A stretch of DNA of 64,000 nt from Prevotella sp. P5-108 (GCF_002251385.1 NZ_NPJJ01000063.1:37884-101883); one strand, 5' to 3'. Positions 11,027-20,775 are shown, numbered from the stretch's first letter. A program made the numbers and translations. Notes: generated from the letters alone by a model not told the origin.

Positions 11027-11058
11027 ATTGGGATTGCAGAGGATTATGAGTACCTTTG
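11027..11058 (+). promoter_or_regulatory. Promoter of the TonB receptor gene
   Basis: ATTG at 11027-11030 and TACCTTTG at 11051-11058 are separated by 20 bases, a good match to the Bacteroidetes -33/-7 promoter. The predicted start of transcription near 11064 lies just before the ATG at 11087 and rules out the longer in-frame ATG at 11021. Confidence 0.75.
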
Positions 11059-11086
11059 CAGCCGTTCAAGACAACAATACAAGAGG

Positions 11087-13519
11087 ATGAACTATAACAA
11101 GACAATTGTAACAACATGTATTTCGCTGATGCTGGCCGTTGCTGCATCAGCAAGCGAATCGCGCTACGTCACACCGGTAGCCAACGACACATCAAAAGTA
11201 GTGAATATCGACGAGGTAGTAGTGGTGTCACAACCTAAAAAGGCATTCTATCTGCGTCAGCAGCCATTGAGCAGTTCGATGTTCGATGCACACGACCTGC
11301 AACGTATGTCCATGAACGACTTACGTGACCTCTCTGCCTTTGTCCCCTCGTTTACGATGCCCTCCTACGGTTCGCGCTATACCAGCTCTATCTATATTCG
11401 CGGTATCGGATCACGCATCAACAGTCCGGCTGTGGGCGTCTATGCCGACGGTCTGCCGCTGATGAGTAAGAGTACGTACAACTATCACAACTATGAGTTG
11501 GCTCGCGCCGATGTCTTGCGTGGTCCACAAGGAACGCTCTACGGCATCAACACTGAGGGCGGACTGATACGTACCTATAGCCTCAGTCCAATGAACTATC
11601 AAGGCACAAGAATCAAACTGGGCGTCGGCTCCCACTTCACTCGTCATGCTGAGGTGGCTCACTATGCGAAGCCCAACGAACACATAGCCTGGTCGCTTGC
11701 CGGTTTCTATAATGGTCAGAAAGGTTTCTTTACCAACAACACAACTGGTGAAAGAGCTGATAAAGGCAATGAAGCCGGCGGCAAACTGCGCCTAATCTAT
11801 CAGCAAGGTAACGGCTTCAGCGTCGACTATATCCTCGACTATCAATACGTCCGCCAGAACGCGTTCCCCTACGGACTCTGGAACGGCGAAACTCAACCCA
11901 CTGTCGCCAACCGTCAGTCCAACTATCGCCGTAACATGCTCAACACCGGCGTAGTCATCTCCAAGCGTTGGGAAAACACCACCTTCAGTTCTACCACCAG
12001 CTTCCAATATCTCAAGGACTACATGCTGATGGATATCGACTATATGGCTGCCGACTTCATGCAAATGGAAGAACGCCAACACCAAAACTCGATTACGCAC
12101 GAGATGGTTGTCAAGGGGCAGATGGGCTTGACGGAGCCGGAGACCAACCGTGCGTGGCGGTGGACGACAGGTACGTTTACCTCATACCAATGGAACAAGA
12201 CCGAAGCGCCAGTTGCGTTCTTTGGAGATATGGATAACATGCTGGGAACCACCATCCAAACCGCCATGTATAAAGCTATAGTACAGACGATGGCGGCACG
12301 CTTCGAGGCAACTGGCATGGCTCCCGACAGAGCCAAGCAGATGGCTGAGCAGATGATAGAACTGCGCGGCGGAATAACAGTTACCACCGATTTGGGCGTC
12401 ATCCCAGGCACGTTCCGACTCCCTACATTCAACCAAGGGGTATTCCACGAATCAAACATCGACCTCACGCGCCGTCTGACACTGACTTTGGGACTCCGCT
12501 ATGATTACTCCAAGGTAAGACTCGACTATGACACGCGGGCGGAGATGAACTGCAACGTCATGATGATGGGCAGCGCAGCTTCGAGCCACCTCTTATCCAA
12601 ACTCAGCAACAGTTACCACAATGATTTCCACCAACTTCTGCCCAAATTAGGATTGAGCTACAAGTTTGGCGATAACGGTTCCAACCTCTATGGTGCCATC
12701 AGCAAAGGTTATCGTGCCGGTGGCTACAATTATCAGATGTTTTCAGACATTCTACAGACCGAACTCAGCAACAACTCCAGCCAGCGTGGCGACTACGAGA
12801 TACCCCATACCGAAGAGGACTACAAGGATATCGAGAAAACCATAGCCTACGCCCCCGAAACGACATGGAACTACGAACTGGGAGCCCACATCAATCTGCC
12901 CGGGAATAAGATCCAGATGGATATGGCCGTCTATCTCACCAACGTGAACAACCTGCAGTTGTCGGTGATGGCCGGAAACTACGGTTTCGGCCGAATGATG
13001 GTCAACGCAGGCCGTAGCCGCAGTCTGGGTGGAGAACTTTCTCTGCGAGGAAGTCATCTTGACAATCACCTCACATGGACAGCCAGTTACGCCTTTACCC
13101 AATCGACATTCAGAGACTATCGCGACGCCGCAACCACAGGCAACACCACCACCCAGATAGACTACCGCCATCACCGCGTGCCCTTCATCCCTTGCCACAC
13201 ATTGGGTTCGACGATTGACTACCGCATCGACACGCACAACCCACGTATACATGCCCTGGTTATCGGTGCCAATATGGCCGCCCAAGGCAGCATCTACTGG
13301 AACGAGGCCAACACCCTGAGCCAGCCATTCGACGCTACACTTGGCGCCCATTGCGACGCATTGTGCGGCAATGTCATTGTAAGTCTGTGGGGCCGCAACA
13401 TCACCAATTCCCGCCCCAACACCTTCGTCGTGGAAAGCAGTGCAACCGGCAAACCACTTGTCTTCGCCCAACAAGCCAACCCGTTCCACATGGGCATTGA
13501 TGTCAAGTTGAATTTCTAA
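11087..13519 (+). CDS. TonB-dependent outer-membrane receptor
   Basis: 810 residues starting MNYNKTIVTT, with a signal peptide ending near ASASES. A TonB-box-like segment follows (VVNIDEVVVVSQ), then a plug domain with the signatures SIYIRGIGSR and DVLRGPQGTLYG, and a long beta-barrel region ending in an aromatic C-terminus (VKLNF). It lacks the N-terminal carboxypeptidase-like domain and the SusD partner of SusC-type glycan importers, so it resembles iron, haem or cobalamin receptors. It is followed after six bases by a MATE exporter. The substrate is unknown; the palindrome at the promoter suggests specific regulation. Confidence 0.93.
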   Translation: MNYNKTIVTTCISLMLAVAASASESRYVTPVANDTSKVVNIDEVVVVSQPKKAFYLRQQPLSSSMFDAHDLQRMSMNDLRDLSAFVPSFTMPSYGSRYTSSIYIRGIGSRINSPAVGVYADGLPLMSKSTYNYHNYELARADVLRGPQGTLYGINTEGGLIRTYSLSPMNYQGTRIKLGVGSHFTRHAEVAHYAKPNEHIAWSLAGFYNGQKGFFTNNTTGERADKGNEAGGKLRLIYQQGNGFSVDYILDYQYVRQNAFPYGLWNGETQPTVANRQSNYRRNMLNTGVVISKRWENTTFSSTTSFQYLKDYMLMDIDYMAADFMQMEERQHQNSITHEMVVKGQMGLTEPETNRAWRWTTGTFTSYQWNKTEAPVAFFGDMDNMLGTTIQTAMYKAIVQTMAARFEATGMAPDRAKQMAEQMIELRGGITVTTDLGVIPGTFRLPTFNQGVFHESNIDLTRRLTLTLGLRYDYSKVRLDYDTRAEMNCNVMMMGSAASSHLLSKLSNSYHNDFHQLLPKLGLSYKFGDNGSNLYGAISKGYRAGGYNYQMFSDILQTELSNNSSQRGDYEIPHTEEDYKDIEKTIAYAPETTWNYELGAHINLPGNKIQMDMAVYLTNVNNLQLSVMAGNYGFGRMMVNAGRSRSLGGELSLRGSHLDNHLTWTASYAFTQSTFRDYRDAATTGNTTTQIDYRHHRVPFIPCHTLGSTIDYRIDTHNPRIHALVIGANMAAQGSIYWNEANTLSQPFDATLGAHCDALCGNVIVSLWGRNITNSRPNTFVVESSATGKPLVFAQQANPFHMGIDVKLNF

Positions 13520-13525
13520 CCCGCG

Positions 13526-14845
13526 ATGAGAGATATAGACAAGCAGATATTCGGCCTTGCCATTCCGGCTGTGGTGACCAACATCACCGTACCCCTGCTG
13601 GGCATGGCCGACCTTGCCATCGTGGGACACATGGGCAACGCTGTCTATATCGGAGCCGTGGCAGTAGGTTCGATGATGTTCAACGTCATCTACTGGATAT
13701 TCGGATTTCTACGCATGGGTACCAGCGGGCTCACTGCGCAGGCATTGGGCGCAAACGACCACCGGCAGGTACGCCATCTGCTACGCCAGTCCATCACCGC
13801 CGCACTCATCATAGCCACGCTAATGATAGTCTGCCAGCGGGCAATCTTCCATGCCACAACCCTCATCATGCAGCCCGACGACACGGTGAGCGCGACCGTC
13901 GACACCTACTTTTCTATATGCGTATGGGGAGCCCCAGCCGTGATGGGACTCTACAGCCTTACCGGATGGTTCATCGGCATGCAGAACACGCGCATCCCCA
14001 TGTATGTCTCCATCGCGCAAAACATCACCAACCTACTCGTTTCCATCATCTTGGTCTTCGGATTCGGACTCCGTATCGAGGGAGTGGCCTTGGGCACGAT
14101 GATAGCCCAATGGACAGGCTTCGGCATGGCGCTGATGTGGCTCAAGAGGAGCCTCGCCAAGGTGGAAGTCTGCGACAGCGACAAGCTAGGCATGAAGTGG
14201 CACCACGGGATGCTCCGCTTCTTTGCAGTGAACCGCGACATATTCCTGCGCACGCTCTTTCTGGTGATGGTCAACCTGTTTTTCACCTCCTTCGGTTCCC
14301 GCCAAGGCACCCTGATGCTCTCTGCCAACACCCTGCTGCTCACCCTGTTTACCCTGACCTCCTTCTTCCTCGACGGGCTGGCCTATGCCGCCGAAGCCTT
14401 GGGCGGCAAATACTGCGGAGCCGCCGACCGCAAGGCTTTCAGTACTTTGACACGCCGTCTGTTTCTCTGGGGCATCATTGTCGCCATTGTGTTCACCCTC
14501 GTCTTCGCCTTCGGCGGAAATCCATTGCTCCACCTACTTACCTCCGAGCACGCTGTCATCAGCACAGCCCTACCCTATCTGCCCTGGGCTGTGGCCATAC
14601 CCATCGCCGGTGTAACCGCTTTTCTGCTCGACGGACTGTTCATCGGGCTCACCGCCACGCGCCCCATGCTGTGGTCCACTGCACTGGCGGCAATAGTGTT
14701 CTTCACGCTCTATTTTACCCTCGCCCCCACACTCCACAACCACGCTCTATGGCTGGCGCTGATAGCCTATCTGGCCATGCGCGGCATAGTAGAAATGCTG
14801 ATGTTGCGCTTTTCTCCATCTGTTTTCAAGTCATTTATGCAGTGA
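13526..14845 (+). CDS. MATE family efflux transporter (DinF-like)
   Basis: A 439-residue inner-membrane protein with about 12 hydrophobic segments arranged as two homologous halves. Its N-terminus (AIPAVVTNITVPLLGMADLAIVGH) has the conserved MATE pattern, and the PALM-like and ALGAND motifs follow. MATE proteins export organic cations, drugs or siderophores in exchange for Na+ or H+. Pairing with a TonB receptor six bases upstream is consistent with a siderophore or cofactor exchange unit, but this is inference. Confidence 0.93.
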   Translation: MRDIDKQIFGLAIPAVVTNITVPLLGMADLAIVGHMGNAVYIGAVAVGSMMFNVIYWIFGFLRMGTSGLTAQALGANDHRQVRHLLRQSITAALIIATLMIVCQRAIFHATTLIMQPDDTVSATVDTYFSICVWGAPAVMGLYSLTGWFIGMQNTRIPMYVSIAQNITNLLVSIILVFGFGLRIEGVALGTMIAQWTGFGMALMWLKRSLAKVEVCDSDKLGMKWHHGMLRFFAVNRDIFLRTLFLVMVNLFFTSFGSRQGTLMLSANTLLLTLFTLTSFFLDGLAYAAEALGGKYCGAADRKAFSTLTRRLFLWGIIVAIVFTLVFAFGGNPLLHLLTSEHAVISTALPYLPWAVAIPIAGVTAFLLDGLFIGLTATRPMLWSTALAAIVFFTLYFTLAPTLHNHALWLALIAYLAMRGIVEMLMLRFSPSVFKSFMQ

Positions 14846-14867
14846 GATAGAAAATTATAGGTTTTTG

Positions 14868-14899
14868 CTTGGTTGCGCGCGATAAAACCATTAATTTTG
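14868..14899 (+). promoter_or_regulatory. Promoter of the secreted nuclease gene
   Basis: CTTG at 14868-14871 and TAATTTTG at 14892-14899, 20 bases apart, placed 28 bases before the ATG at 14927. Confidence 0.65.
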
Positions 14900-14926
14900 C
14901 AAAGTATTACTATAGCATAAACAGAC

Positions 14927-16495
14927 ATGAAGAAAACATTATTCTTAATCCTCTCGATTGCGTTTGCCATCACCGCAGGCGCACAGGAGAAAATGGCCGT
15001 GTGCAAACACAGTTCACAGAATAAGAATCTTGCCAATTACCACCTATACGACCGCAGCAAGATTGACCGTGTTGATCTCGGCACCTACGGCAAGGTACGT
15101 ATATTTACCGGAGACGACGAGCACATCTATGATAAAGCCAACATTGACAGCATTGTCTTTACACGTCCCGCCAACTATGAGGACATCGGCTACCCTGCTT
15201 TCCAGAAATTCTTTATCAATGAGGACTTCTCCAACTCTTTGGGCGTATTCGAGGTTTCCACGCCCAAAGGTATATCATGGGACTACAGCACGCAGTACAA
15301 GTGCGCATTAGCCTCAGGATTCAAGGATAACAAGACCACACCCTCGGAGACATATCTCTATTCATCCGAGTTTGATTTCACCAACACTACTGAGGCTTCC
15401 CTGGAGTTCAGCTACAAGATGAACTACGCCGGTTCGACCGTCAAGGTGCTCATCACCGACTGCTTTACCGGCGACGCCGCCACGACAGAGTGGACCACGC
15501 TCAAGGATGACATCGAAAACCCGATGACATTCAACAAGACCATCACTGTAAACTGCGACATTCCCTCGCGCTTCCTCGGCGAGAGCAATGTTACCATCGC
15601 CTTCTACCACTCATGCGGCAACAGTTCGTCGACATGGGAGCTGATGAAGGTGAAGCTCCAGGAGATTACCTCTACCGGCGGTGGAAGCACTGGCGGAGGT
15701 GGTGGAGGTGAAGAAAAGCCCGGCACCGAAGACCCTAACAACAAGAACCGCAACAATGTGTCCAAGTCTGCCAACAAGGAGGTATGGCGATTGGAGTTCC
15801 CCAAAATCAAGGGCGACGACATGAACCTCGTGATTACTCACAGCACCGCAGCCTACGGCATCACCTACTCTCTGGAATGGGATTGCAACAAGCGAGCCAA
15901 CCGCTGGACCTGCTACCAGATGCACAAGGACAACAGCAAGAAGATCGTGAAGCGAAGTGAGGATTTCCGCGAAGACCCCAACATACCTTCCAGATACCAA
16001 TCTACCCTCGGCGACTATAAGGGAAGCGGTTACAGCCGCGGCCACCTCTGTCCGTCGTCAGACAGACTATGTTCGCGCGAGCAGAACAGCCAGACGTTCT
16101 ATCTCTCCAATATGCAGCCACAGATACAGGGACACAATGGTGGAGTATGGAACACATTGGAGGTGCGCCTGCGTGACAAGTGGAACACAGACAAAATGCG
16201 CGACACGCTCTATGTAGTCAAGGCTGCCACCATAGACGACCAGAACATCATGACGCATACCTCCAGCGGACTGATTGTGCCCAAATACTTCTATATAGCC
16301 ATCCTGAGTGTCAAGAATGGCGTCTACTGCGCATTGGGCATCTGGTCCCCCCACGCTACAGGAAGCAAGACCGAATATATCTCCATCGACGAACTCGAGA
16401 AGCGCACTGGCATCGACTTCTTCTGCAACCTGCCCGACGACATCGAAGCCAAGGTGGAGGCCGAATGGGACCCAGCATATTGGGGCAGGCCTTAA
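14927..16495 (+). CDS. Secreted DNA/RNA non-specific endonuclease with N-terminal beta domain
   Basis: 522 residues in three parts. A signal peptide ends at about residue 20 (AGAQ). A region to about residue 240 resembles Bacteroidales surface beta-sandwich modules. A Gly/Ser-rich linker (about 245-258) leads to a NUC-type beta-beta-alpha-metal nuclease domain. The catalytic motif is SRGHLCPSSD with His373, in place of the classic DRGH, and the metal-binding Asn lies in FYLSNMQPQ. The protein probably degrades extracellular nucleic acid for nutrients or biofilm turnover. It is followed 16 bases later by tex. Confidence 0.9.
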   Translation: MKKTLFLILSIAFAITAGAQEKMAVCKHSSQNKNLANYHLYDRSKIDRVDLGTYGKVRIFTGDDEHIYDKANIDSIVFTRPANYEDIGYPAFQKFFINEDFSNSLGVFEVSTPKGISWDYSTQYKCALASGFKDNKTTPSETYLYSSEFDFTNTTEASLEFSYKMNYAGSTVKVLITDCFTGDAATTEWTTLKDDIENPMTFNKTITVNCDIPSRFLGESNVTIAFYHSCGNSSSTWELMKVKLQEITSTGGGSTGGGGGGEEKPGTEDPNNKNRNNVSKSANKEVWRLEFPKIKGDDMNLVITHSTAAYGITYSLEWDCNKRANRWTCYQMHKDNSKKIVKRSEDFREDPNIPSRYQSTLGDYKGSGYSRGHLCPSSDRLCSREQNSQTFYLSNMQPQIQGHNGGVWNTLEVRLRDKWNTDKMRDTLYVVKAATIDDQNIMTHTSSGLIVPKYFYIAILSVKNGVYCALGIWSPHATGSKTEYISIDELEKRTGIDFFCNLPDDIEAKVEAEWDPAYWGRP

Positions 16496-16511
16496 AGACA
16501 AACAATTGAAT

Positions 16512-18638
16512 ATGAACAATTTTTCAAATATCATCGCTAAGGCTCTCCACATCGGAGAGCCTTACGTGCTTAATACCCTCGCGCTCATTGACGAGGGCGC
16601 CACGATTCCATTCATAAGCCGCTATCGCAAGGAGAAGACGGGCGGAATGAACGAGGTGCAGATTGGACAAATCGACGAACTGTATAGCCGACTGAAGGAA
16701 CTCGCCAAGCGCAAGGAGACCATCGGGCGCACCATCACCGAGGCTGGCGCAATGACGCCTGAACTGCAGCGGCGCATAGACGACTGCTGGGACGCCACCC
16801 TGCTGGAAGACATATATCTGCCCTATCGTCCCAAGCGGCGCACAAGGGCACAGATAGCCCGCGAGAAGGGACTGGAGCCGCTGGCCAACATCATCATGAT
16901 GCAGCGCGAGCGCAACATAGAGGGCATCGCCGCCCGCTGGAAGTCCAAGGGCATCAGCGTAGAGGAAGCACTGGCTGGAGCCAAGGACATCATAGCCGAA
17001 ATCATAAGCGAGGACGAGGGCACGCGCAATACGGTGCGTGGAGAGTTCAGACGCTTTGCCACCATTACATCCAAAGTCAACAAGGCGCAGAAAGACCAAG
17101 ATGAGGCTGCCAAGTTCAGCGACTACTTCGACTTCAGCGAGCCGCTCAGTCGGTGTTCGTCCCACAGGCTTCTCGCCATACGAAGGGGCGAAGACAAGGG
17201 CGTGCTGCGTGTGAGCATCGACATAGACCGCGCCCAGTGTGCCGACAGACTCAAGCGTCACTACGTCAGAGGCCAAGGAGAATGTCAGCGACTGATGGGT
17301 GAGGCTGTGGACGACGCCCTCAAGCGACTTCTGGCGCCGTCGATAGAGACCGAATATGCCCACAGCAGCAAGGACAAGGCCGACGAAGAGGCCATAGCCG
17401 TGTTTGCCGAAGGGCTGCGCCAGCTGTTGCTCGCTGCGCCATTGGGGCAGAAGCGCGTGCTGGCCATAGACCCGGGGTTTGCCAATGGATGCAAGACCGT
17501 ATGTCTCGACGAGCTGGGCACGCTGTTGCACCACGAGATAATCTATCCGCACCCGCCACAGCGCAAGAGTGCGCTGGCTGCCGCGGCATTGCAACACATG
17601 GCAGACAAATACAAGATTGAAGCCATCGCCATTGGCAACGGCACGGCAAGCAGGGAGACTACCGAATGGCTGCGTTCAATCGGCAGTCTCAGCGACATCC
17701 CCTACTACGTGGTGAGCGAAGATGGGGCGTCAATATATTCAGCTTCAAAGATAGCGCGCGAGGAGTTCCCCGACGAGGATGTCACAGTGCGAGGCGCCGT
17801 GTCGATAGGCAGAAGGCTCATGGACCCGTTGTCCGAGCTGGTCAAGATAGACCCGAAGAGTATCGGCGTGGGTCAGTACCAGCACGATGTAGACCAGACC
17901 AAACTCAAGCATGCTCTCGACAACACAGTGATGAGTTGCGTCAACCACGTTGGCGTCAATGTCAATACTGCAAGTGCCTATCTGCTCAGCTATGTGAGTG
18001 GCTTGGGCATGTCGCTCGCTCAGAATATCGTAGCATATCGCAGCGAGCATGGAGCATTCACAAGCCGCAGCCAATTGAAGAAGGTACCGCGCCTGGGACC
18101 GGTTGCCTATCAGCAATGTGCCGGTTTCCTACGCATCAACGGCGCCAAGAATCCGCTCGACAATAGCGCGGTGCATCCCGAGAGCTATCACATCGTGGAG
18201 CAGATGGCAAAGGACCTCAAATGCAGCATTGCCGAACTGATTAAGAACAAGGAGATACAGAAGCAGATAAAGCCTGAGCGCTATGTGAGCGACACGGTGG
18301 GACTGCCCACGCTGAACGACATTCTGGCAGAGCTCGAGAAGCCCGGAAGAGACCCACGTATGGCATTGGAGAACTTTGAGTTTGATGCTTCGATCAAGTC
18401 GATAGACGACTTGCAGGAAGGGATGATACTTCCGGGAATAGTGACCAACGTCACCCAGTTTGGCGCCTTCGTCGACATTGGCATCCATCAGGATGGGCTC
18501 GTCCACATCTCCCAACTGGCCAACAAGTTTGTCTCCGACCCGAGCACGGTGGTAAAGTTGCAGCAGCACGTCACGGTCAAGGTGATAGGCATAGACCACC
18601 AGCGCCACCGCATCTCGCTGTCTATGCGCGATGTCTAA
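16512..18638 (+). CDS. tex: Tex family RNA-binding transcription accessory protein
   Basis: A 708-residue cytoplasmic protein starting MNNFSNIIAKAL. Domains in order: the helical Tex N-terminal region, a YqgF/RuvX-like fold (VLAIDPGFANGCKTV), helix-hairpin-helix motifs (LSYVSGLGMSLAQNI and VPRLGPVAYQQC) and a C-terminal S1 RNA-binding domain (GMILPGIVTNVTQFGAFVDIG) ending in RISLSMRDV. Tex proteins bind RNA and associate with transcription elongation. The length is slightly below the 770-residue E. coli YhgF. A longer open frame starting inside the nuclease gene (16308) is not used. Confidence 0.95.
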   Translation: MNNFSNIIAKALHIGEPYVLNTLALIDEGATIPFISRYRKEKTGGMNEVQIGQIDELYSRLKELAKRKETIGRTITEAGAMTPELQRRIDDCWDATLLEDIYLPYRPKRRTRAQIAREKGLEPLANIIMMQRERNIEGIAARWKSKGISVEEALAGAKDIIAEIISEDEGTRNTVRGEFRRFATITSKVNKAQKDQDEAAKFSDYFDFSEPLSRCSSHRLLAIRRGEDKGVLRVSIDIDRAQCADRLKRHYVRGQGECQRLMGEAVDDALKRLLAPSIETEYAHSSKDKADEEAIAVFAEGLRQLLLAAPLGQKRVLAIDPGFANGCKTVCLDELGTLLHHEIIYPHPPQRKSALAAAALQHMADKYKIEAIAIGNGTASRETTEWLRSIGSLSDIPYYVVSEDGASIYSASKIAREEFPDEDVTVRGAVSIGRRLMDPLSELVKIDPKSIGVGQYQHDVDQTKLKHALDNTVMSCVNHVGVNVNTASAYLLSYVSGLGMSLAQNIVAYRSEHGAFTSRSQLKKVPRLGPVAYQQCAGFLRINGAKNPLDNSAVHPESYHIVEQMAKDLKCSIAELIKNKEIQKQIKPERYVSDTVGLPTLNDILAELEKPGRDPRMALENFEFDASIKSIDDLQEGMILPGIVTNVTQFGAFVDIGIHQDGLVHISQLANKFVSDPSTVVKLQQHVTVKVIGIDHQRHRISLSMRDV

Positions 18639-18814
18639 GTGTCCGCAGGTCTATTCCATCTCACAGCCCGTCACTCCTGTCACTCCCCATCAGCCCGCCG
18701 ACATAGCCATCAGCGACCACAGCGCACCCATCCATACAGACACGCAAACAGAGGAACAAGGCACCGAGCCTGAAGGTAAAGTCAACAATACGGGTCAGTT
18801 GCCATAGCACAATC

Positions 18815-18849
18815 AAGGGCTGGATTCGGCACAAACGGATCCAGCCCTT
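18815..18849 (+). terminator. Hairpin after tex
   Basis: Near-perfect 14-bp stem starting AAGGGCTGGAT with an 7-base loop, about 175 bases after the tex stop. It lacks a T-run on the plus strand, so it may be Rho-assisted or a processing hairpin. Confidence 0.55.
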
Positions 18850-18998
18850 AACGCATCTCATCCCGTCCATCCCCCCTCACATTGCCCTAACGCACCACTC
18901 CACTATCGCCCCAGCAAAACCTAATGGCCGACCGAAATAAGCAAGAGGCATAATCGGGAAAAGGGAAAAGGCCAAAACCGCCAGAGACCAACCTAAAA

Positions 18999-19103
18999 AT
19001 AAAACCAAACCACGAAATAATAAAACCAAATTATGAAATAACAAAATCAAACCATGAAACCGAGAATTCACACCTTGATTTCACAAATTCAAACCATGAA
19101 ACC
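18999..19103. repeat. 21-bp dyad repeat array B (5 units)
   Basis: Units start at 18999, 19020, 19041, 19062 and 19083. All share C at position 8 and G at position 16; the common core is AAACCATGAAA in four units, while the fourth in order (19062) reads CACACCTTGATT. It is the most homogeneous of the five arrays, perhaps the youngest. A weaker, one-base-shifted unit follows at 19104. It lies between convergent genes. Confidence 0.85.
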
Positions 19104-19204
19104 AACATTTTCACAATGGCCAAACTCTTTGACAAGCCAAACTGCATTGCGTCTTTCTATCGCATCAAGATGGCATTGGTCCCGCCAGTTATGGGGATAA
19201 AGAA

Positions 19205-19237
19205 AAAGCGCAAGACCATTACAGTCTTGCGCTTTAT
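19205..19237 (-). terminator. Terminator of the infC-rpmI-rplT operon
   Basis: Twelve-bp perfect stem AAAGCGCAAGAC / GTCTTGCGCTTT with a 7-base loop; on the minus strand it runs into a T-rich stretch. It lies 44 bases beyond the rplT stop. Confidence 0.9.
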
Positions 19238-19280
19238 AGCTTATGAGTAGAAGAGCGAGGCTCTTTTACCTATTCTCAAT

Positions 19281-19625
19281 TTACTTTACCTTGTCAACGA
19301 TAGCCTTGAAAGCCTCAGGGTTGTTGACTGCGAGGTCAGCGAGGACCTTGCGGTTAATCTCGATACCTGCCTTGTGGAGAGCTCCCATCAACTGGCTGTA
19401 GCTCATATCCTGCAAGCGTGCAGCTGCATTGATACGCTGAATCCAGAGAGCACGGAAAGTGCGCTTCTTGTTACGGCGATCGCGGTATGCGTAGGTAAGT
19501 CCCTTCTCCCAAGTGTTCTTAGCAACGGTCCATACGTTCTTTCTGGCGCCGAAGTAACCCTTGGTGAGCTTCAGAATTCTTGTTCTCTTTGCTTTAGATG
19601 CAACGTGATTTACTGATCTTGGCAT
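19281..19625 (-). CDS. rplT: 50S ribosomal protein L20
   Basis: A 114-residue basic protein starting [19 protein letters not shown], with the conserved L20 segment [19 protein letters not shown]. It binds 23S rRNA early in large-subunit assembly. It is the last gene of the conserved infC-rpmI-rplT cluster, 38 bases after rpmI, followed by a strong terminator. Length is normal. Confidence 0.98.
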   Translation of the reverse strand: MPRSVNHVASKAKRTRILKLTKGYFGARKNVWTVAKNTWEKGLTYAYRDRRNKKRTFRALWIQRINAAARLQDMSYSQLMGALHKAGIEINRKVLADLAVNNPEAFKAIVDKVK

Positions 19626-19663
19626 AATTTCTTTCTTTTAAAGTTCGACTAAAAAGTTAACGG

Positions 19664-19861
19664 TTAACGGAGACAGAGCAGATCGCGTACCTGTTTCAGG
19701 TTGGAGTTGTCAACCAGAGTCTGGTGAACAAGATTTCTCTTCTGTTTCTTTGTCTTCTTAGTCAGAATGTGACTGTGGTAAGCGTGATGTCTCTTAATCT
19801 TACCAGTACCGGTGAATGTGAATCTCTTCTTTGCGCCGGAATTTGTCTTAACTTTTGGCAT
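19664..19861 (-). CDS. rpmI: 50S ribosomal protein L35
   Basis: A 65-residue basic protein starting [20 protein letters not shown], with the [14 protein letters not shown] segment typical of L35. It is part of the large subunit. It sits between infC and rplT as in most bacteria. Confidence 0.98.
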   Translation of the reverse strand: MPKVKTNSGAKKRFTFTGTGKIKRHHAYHSHILTKKTKKQKRNLVHQTLVDNSNLKQVRDLLCLR

Positions 19862-19944
19862 TTTTGTTAATTGTTTAATTGTTATTATTTATAATATAGG
19901 TGGTAACGTATATACCAAGACGTTACGCACACTATGTTCTTGTC

Positions 19945-20625
19945 TTAATCGCGCTGTAGCTTCTGCAGAGCCTCGGCACCATTCTTGGCGTTGCCGAAAA
20001 GGCCACCGTCCTTGGGTGCTTCCTCTACTTCGGCCACTCCACTGGCACTGCCCTTGGCTTCCTCTGCCTCGCGGTCGCGCTTCTGCTGGCTCTTCTTTGC
20101 CACACCGGCCTTCTTGGGTGCCAAATAGAGGAACATCTTCTTTCCCTCAAGTGCGGGCATCGACTCTACCTTGCCATACTCTTCCAGGTCGTTGGCAAAA
20201 CGGAGGAGAAGAACTTCTCCCTGCTCCTTGAAGAGGATTGAGCGTCCACGGAAGAATACATAAGCGCGCACCTTGTTGCCTTCGAGCAGGAACTCCTGGG
20301 CATGCTTGAGCTTGAACTGATAGTCGTGCTCATCGGTCTGGGGTCCGAAGCGTATTTCCTTAACCTCGACCTTCACCTGCTTCTGCTTCATTTCCTTCTG
20401 ACGCTTCTTCTGCTGATAGAGGAACTTAGAGTAGTCGATGAGACGACAAACAGGAGGCTGGGCATTGGGTGATATTTCGACGAGATCGACGCCTTGCTGA
20501 CGAGCCAAATCCATCGCTTTACGAGTAGGCATCACCTCGGAACCATCCTCACTTACCACACGAACTTCCCGGACATGAATCTGTTCGTTCACGCGGTACT
20601 GATTCTTCATTTTGTCATTTTTCAT
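19945..20625 (-). CDS. infC: Translation initiation factor IF-3
   Basis: 226 residues. The IF-3 N-domain ([15 protein letters not shown]) and C-domain ([20 protein letters not shown], and [13 protein letters not shown] segment) are intact. They are followed by a non-conserved charged tail of about 55 residues rich in Lys, Glu and Ala, common in Bacteroidetes IF-3. It prevents premature subunit joining and checks initiator tRNA. It starts with ATG rather than the AUU used for autoregulation in E. coli; a second ATG lies five codons in. The promoter puts the transcript start about 20 bases upstream, leaving little room for a regulatory leader. Confidence 0.97.
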   Translation of the reverse strand: MKNDKMKNQYRVNEQIHVREVRVVSEDGSEVMPTRKAMDLARQQGVDLVEISPNAQPPVCRLIDYSKFLYQQKKRQKEMKQKQVKVEVKEIRFGPQTDEHDYQFKLKHAQEFLLEGNKVRAYVFFRGRSILFKEQGEVLLLRFANDLEEYGKVESMPALEGKKMFLYLAPKKAGVAKKSQQKRDREAEEAKGSASGVAEVEEAPKDGGLFGNAKNGAEALQKLQRD

Positions 20626-20650
20626 TCAACTATCTTATAATTAGCGGCTG

Positions 20651-20681
20651 CAAAGGTACAAAATAATCGTTAAATATCAAA
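20651..20681 (-). promoter_or_regulatory. infC operon promoter
   Basis: On the minus strand, TTTG (20681-20678), 19 bases, then TACCTTTG (20658-20651): a full match to the Bacteroidetes promoter. Confidence 0.85.
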
Positions 20682-20775
20682 TTAAATTTTCATCTTTTTT
20701 ATCCAAAGGTGCTATAATTGACCCCAAAAGGCGCACGGAGGTAATGCCTTTTCGTCCCAGACGCATCAATTCTTC

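Larger units (their letters stand above)
18639..19206. other. Intergenic region between tex and rplT
   Basis: No gene is supported here. It holds a strong hairpin (18815-18849) and array B of the 21-bp repeats (18999-19103). Small open frames on the minus strand through the array reflect the 21-base (seven-codon) periodicity and are not considered genes. Bases 18639-18810 show nothing recognisable. Confidence 0.6.

Noticed and set aside
16308..16511. Extension of tex into the nuclease gene
   Set aside because: Family N-terminus begins at MNNFSNIIAKAL (16512); the extension overlaps the nuclease in another frame.
18877..19071. Minus-strand 64-codon frame with a seven-residue hydrophobic repeat (FHGLILL-like)
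   Set aside because: It simply reads through array B, whose 21-base period gives seven-codon periodicity; no start signal, and the other arrays do not preserve a frame.
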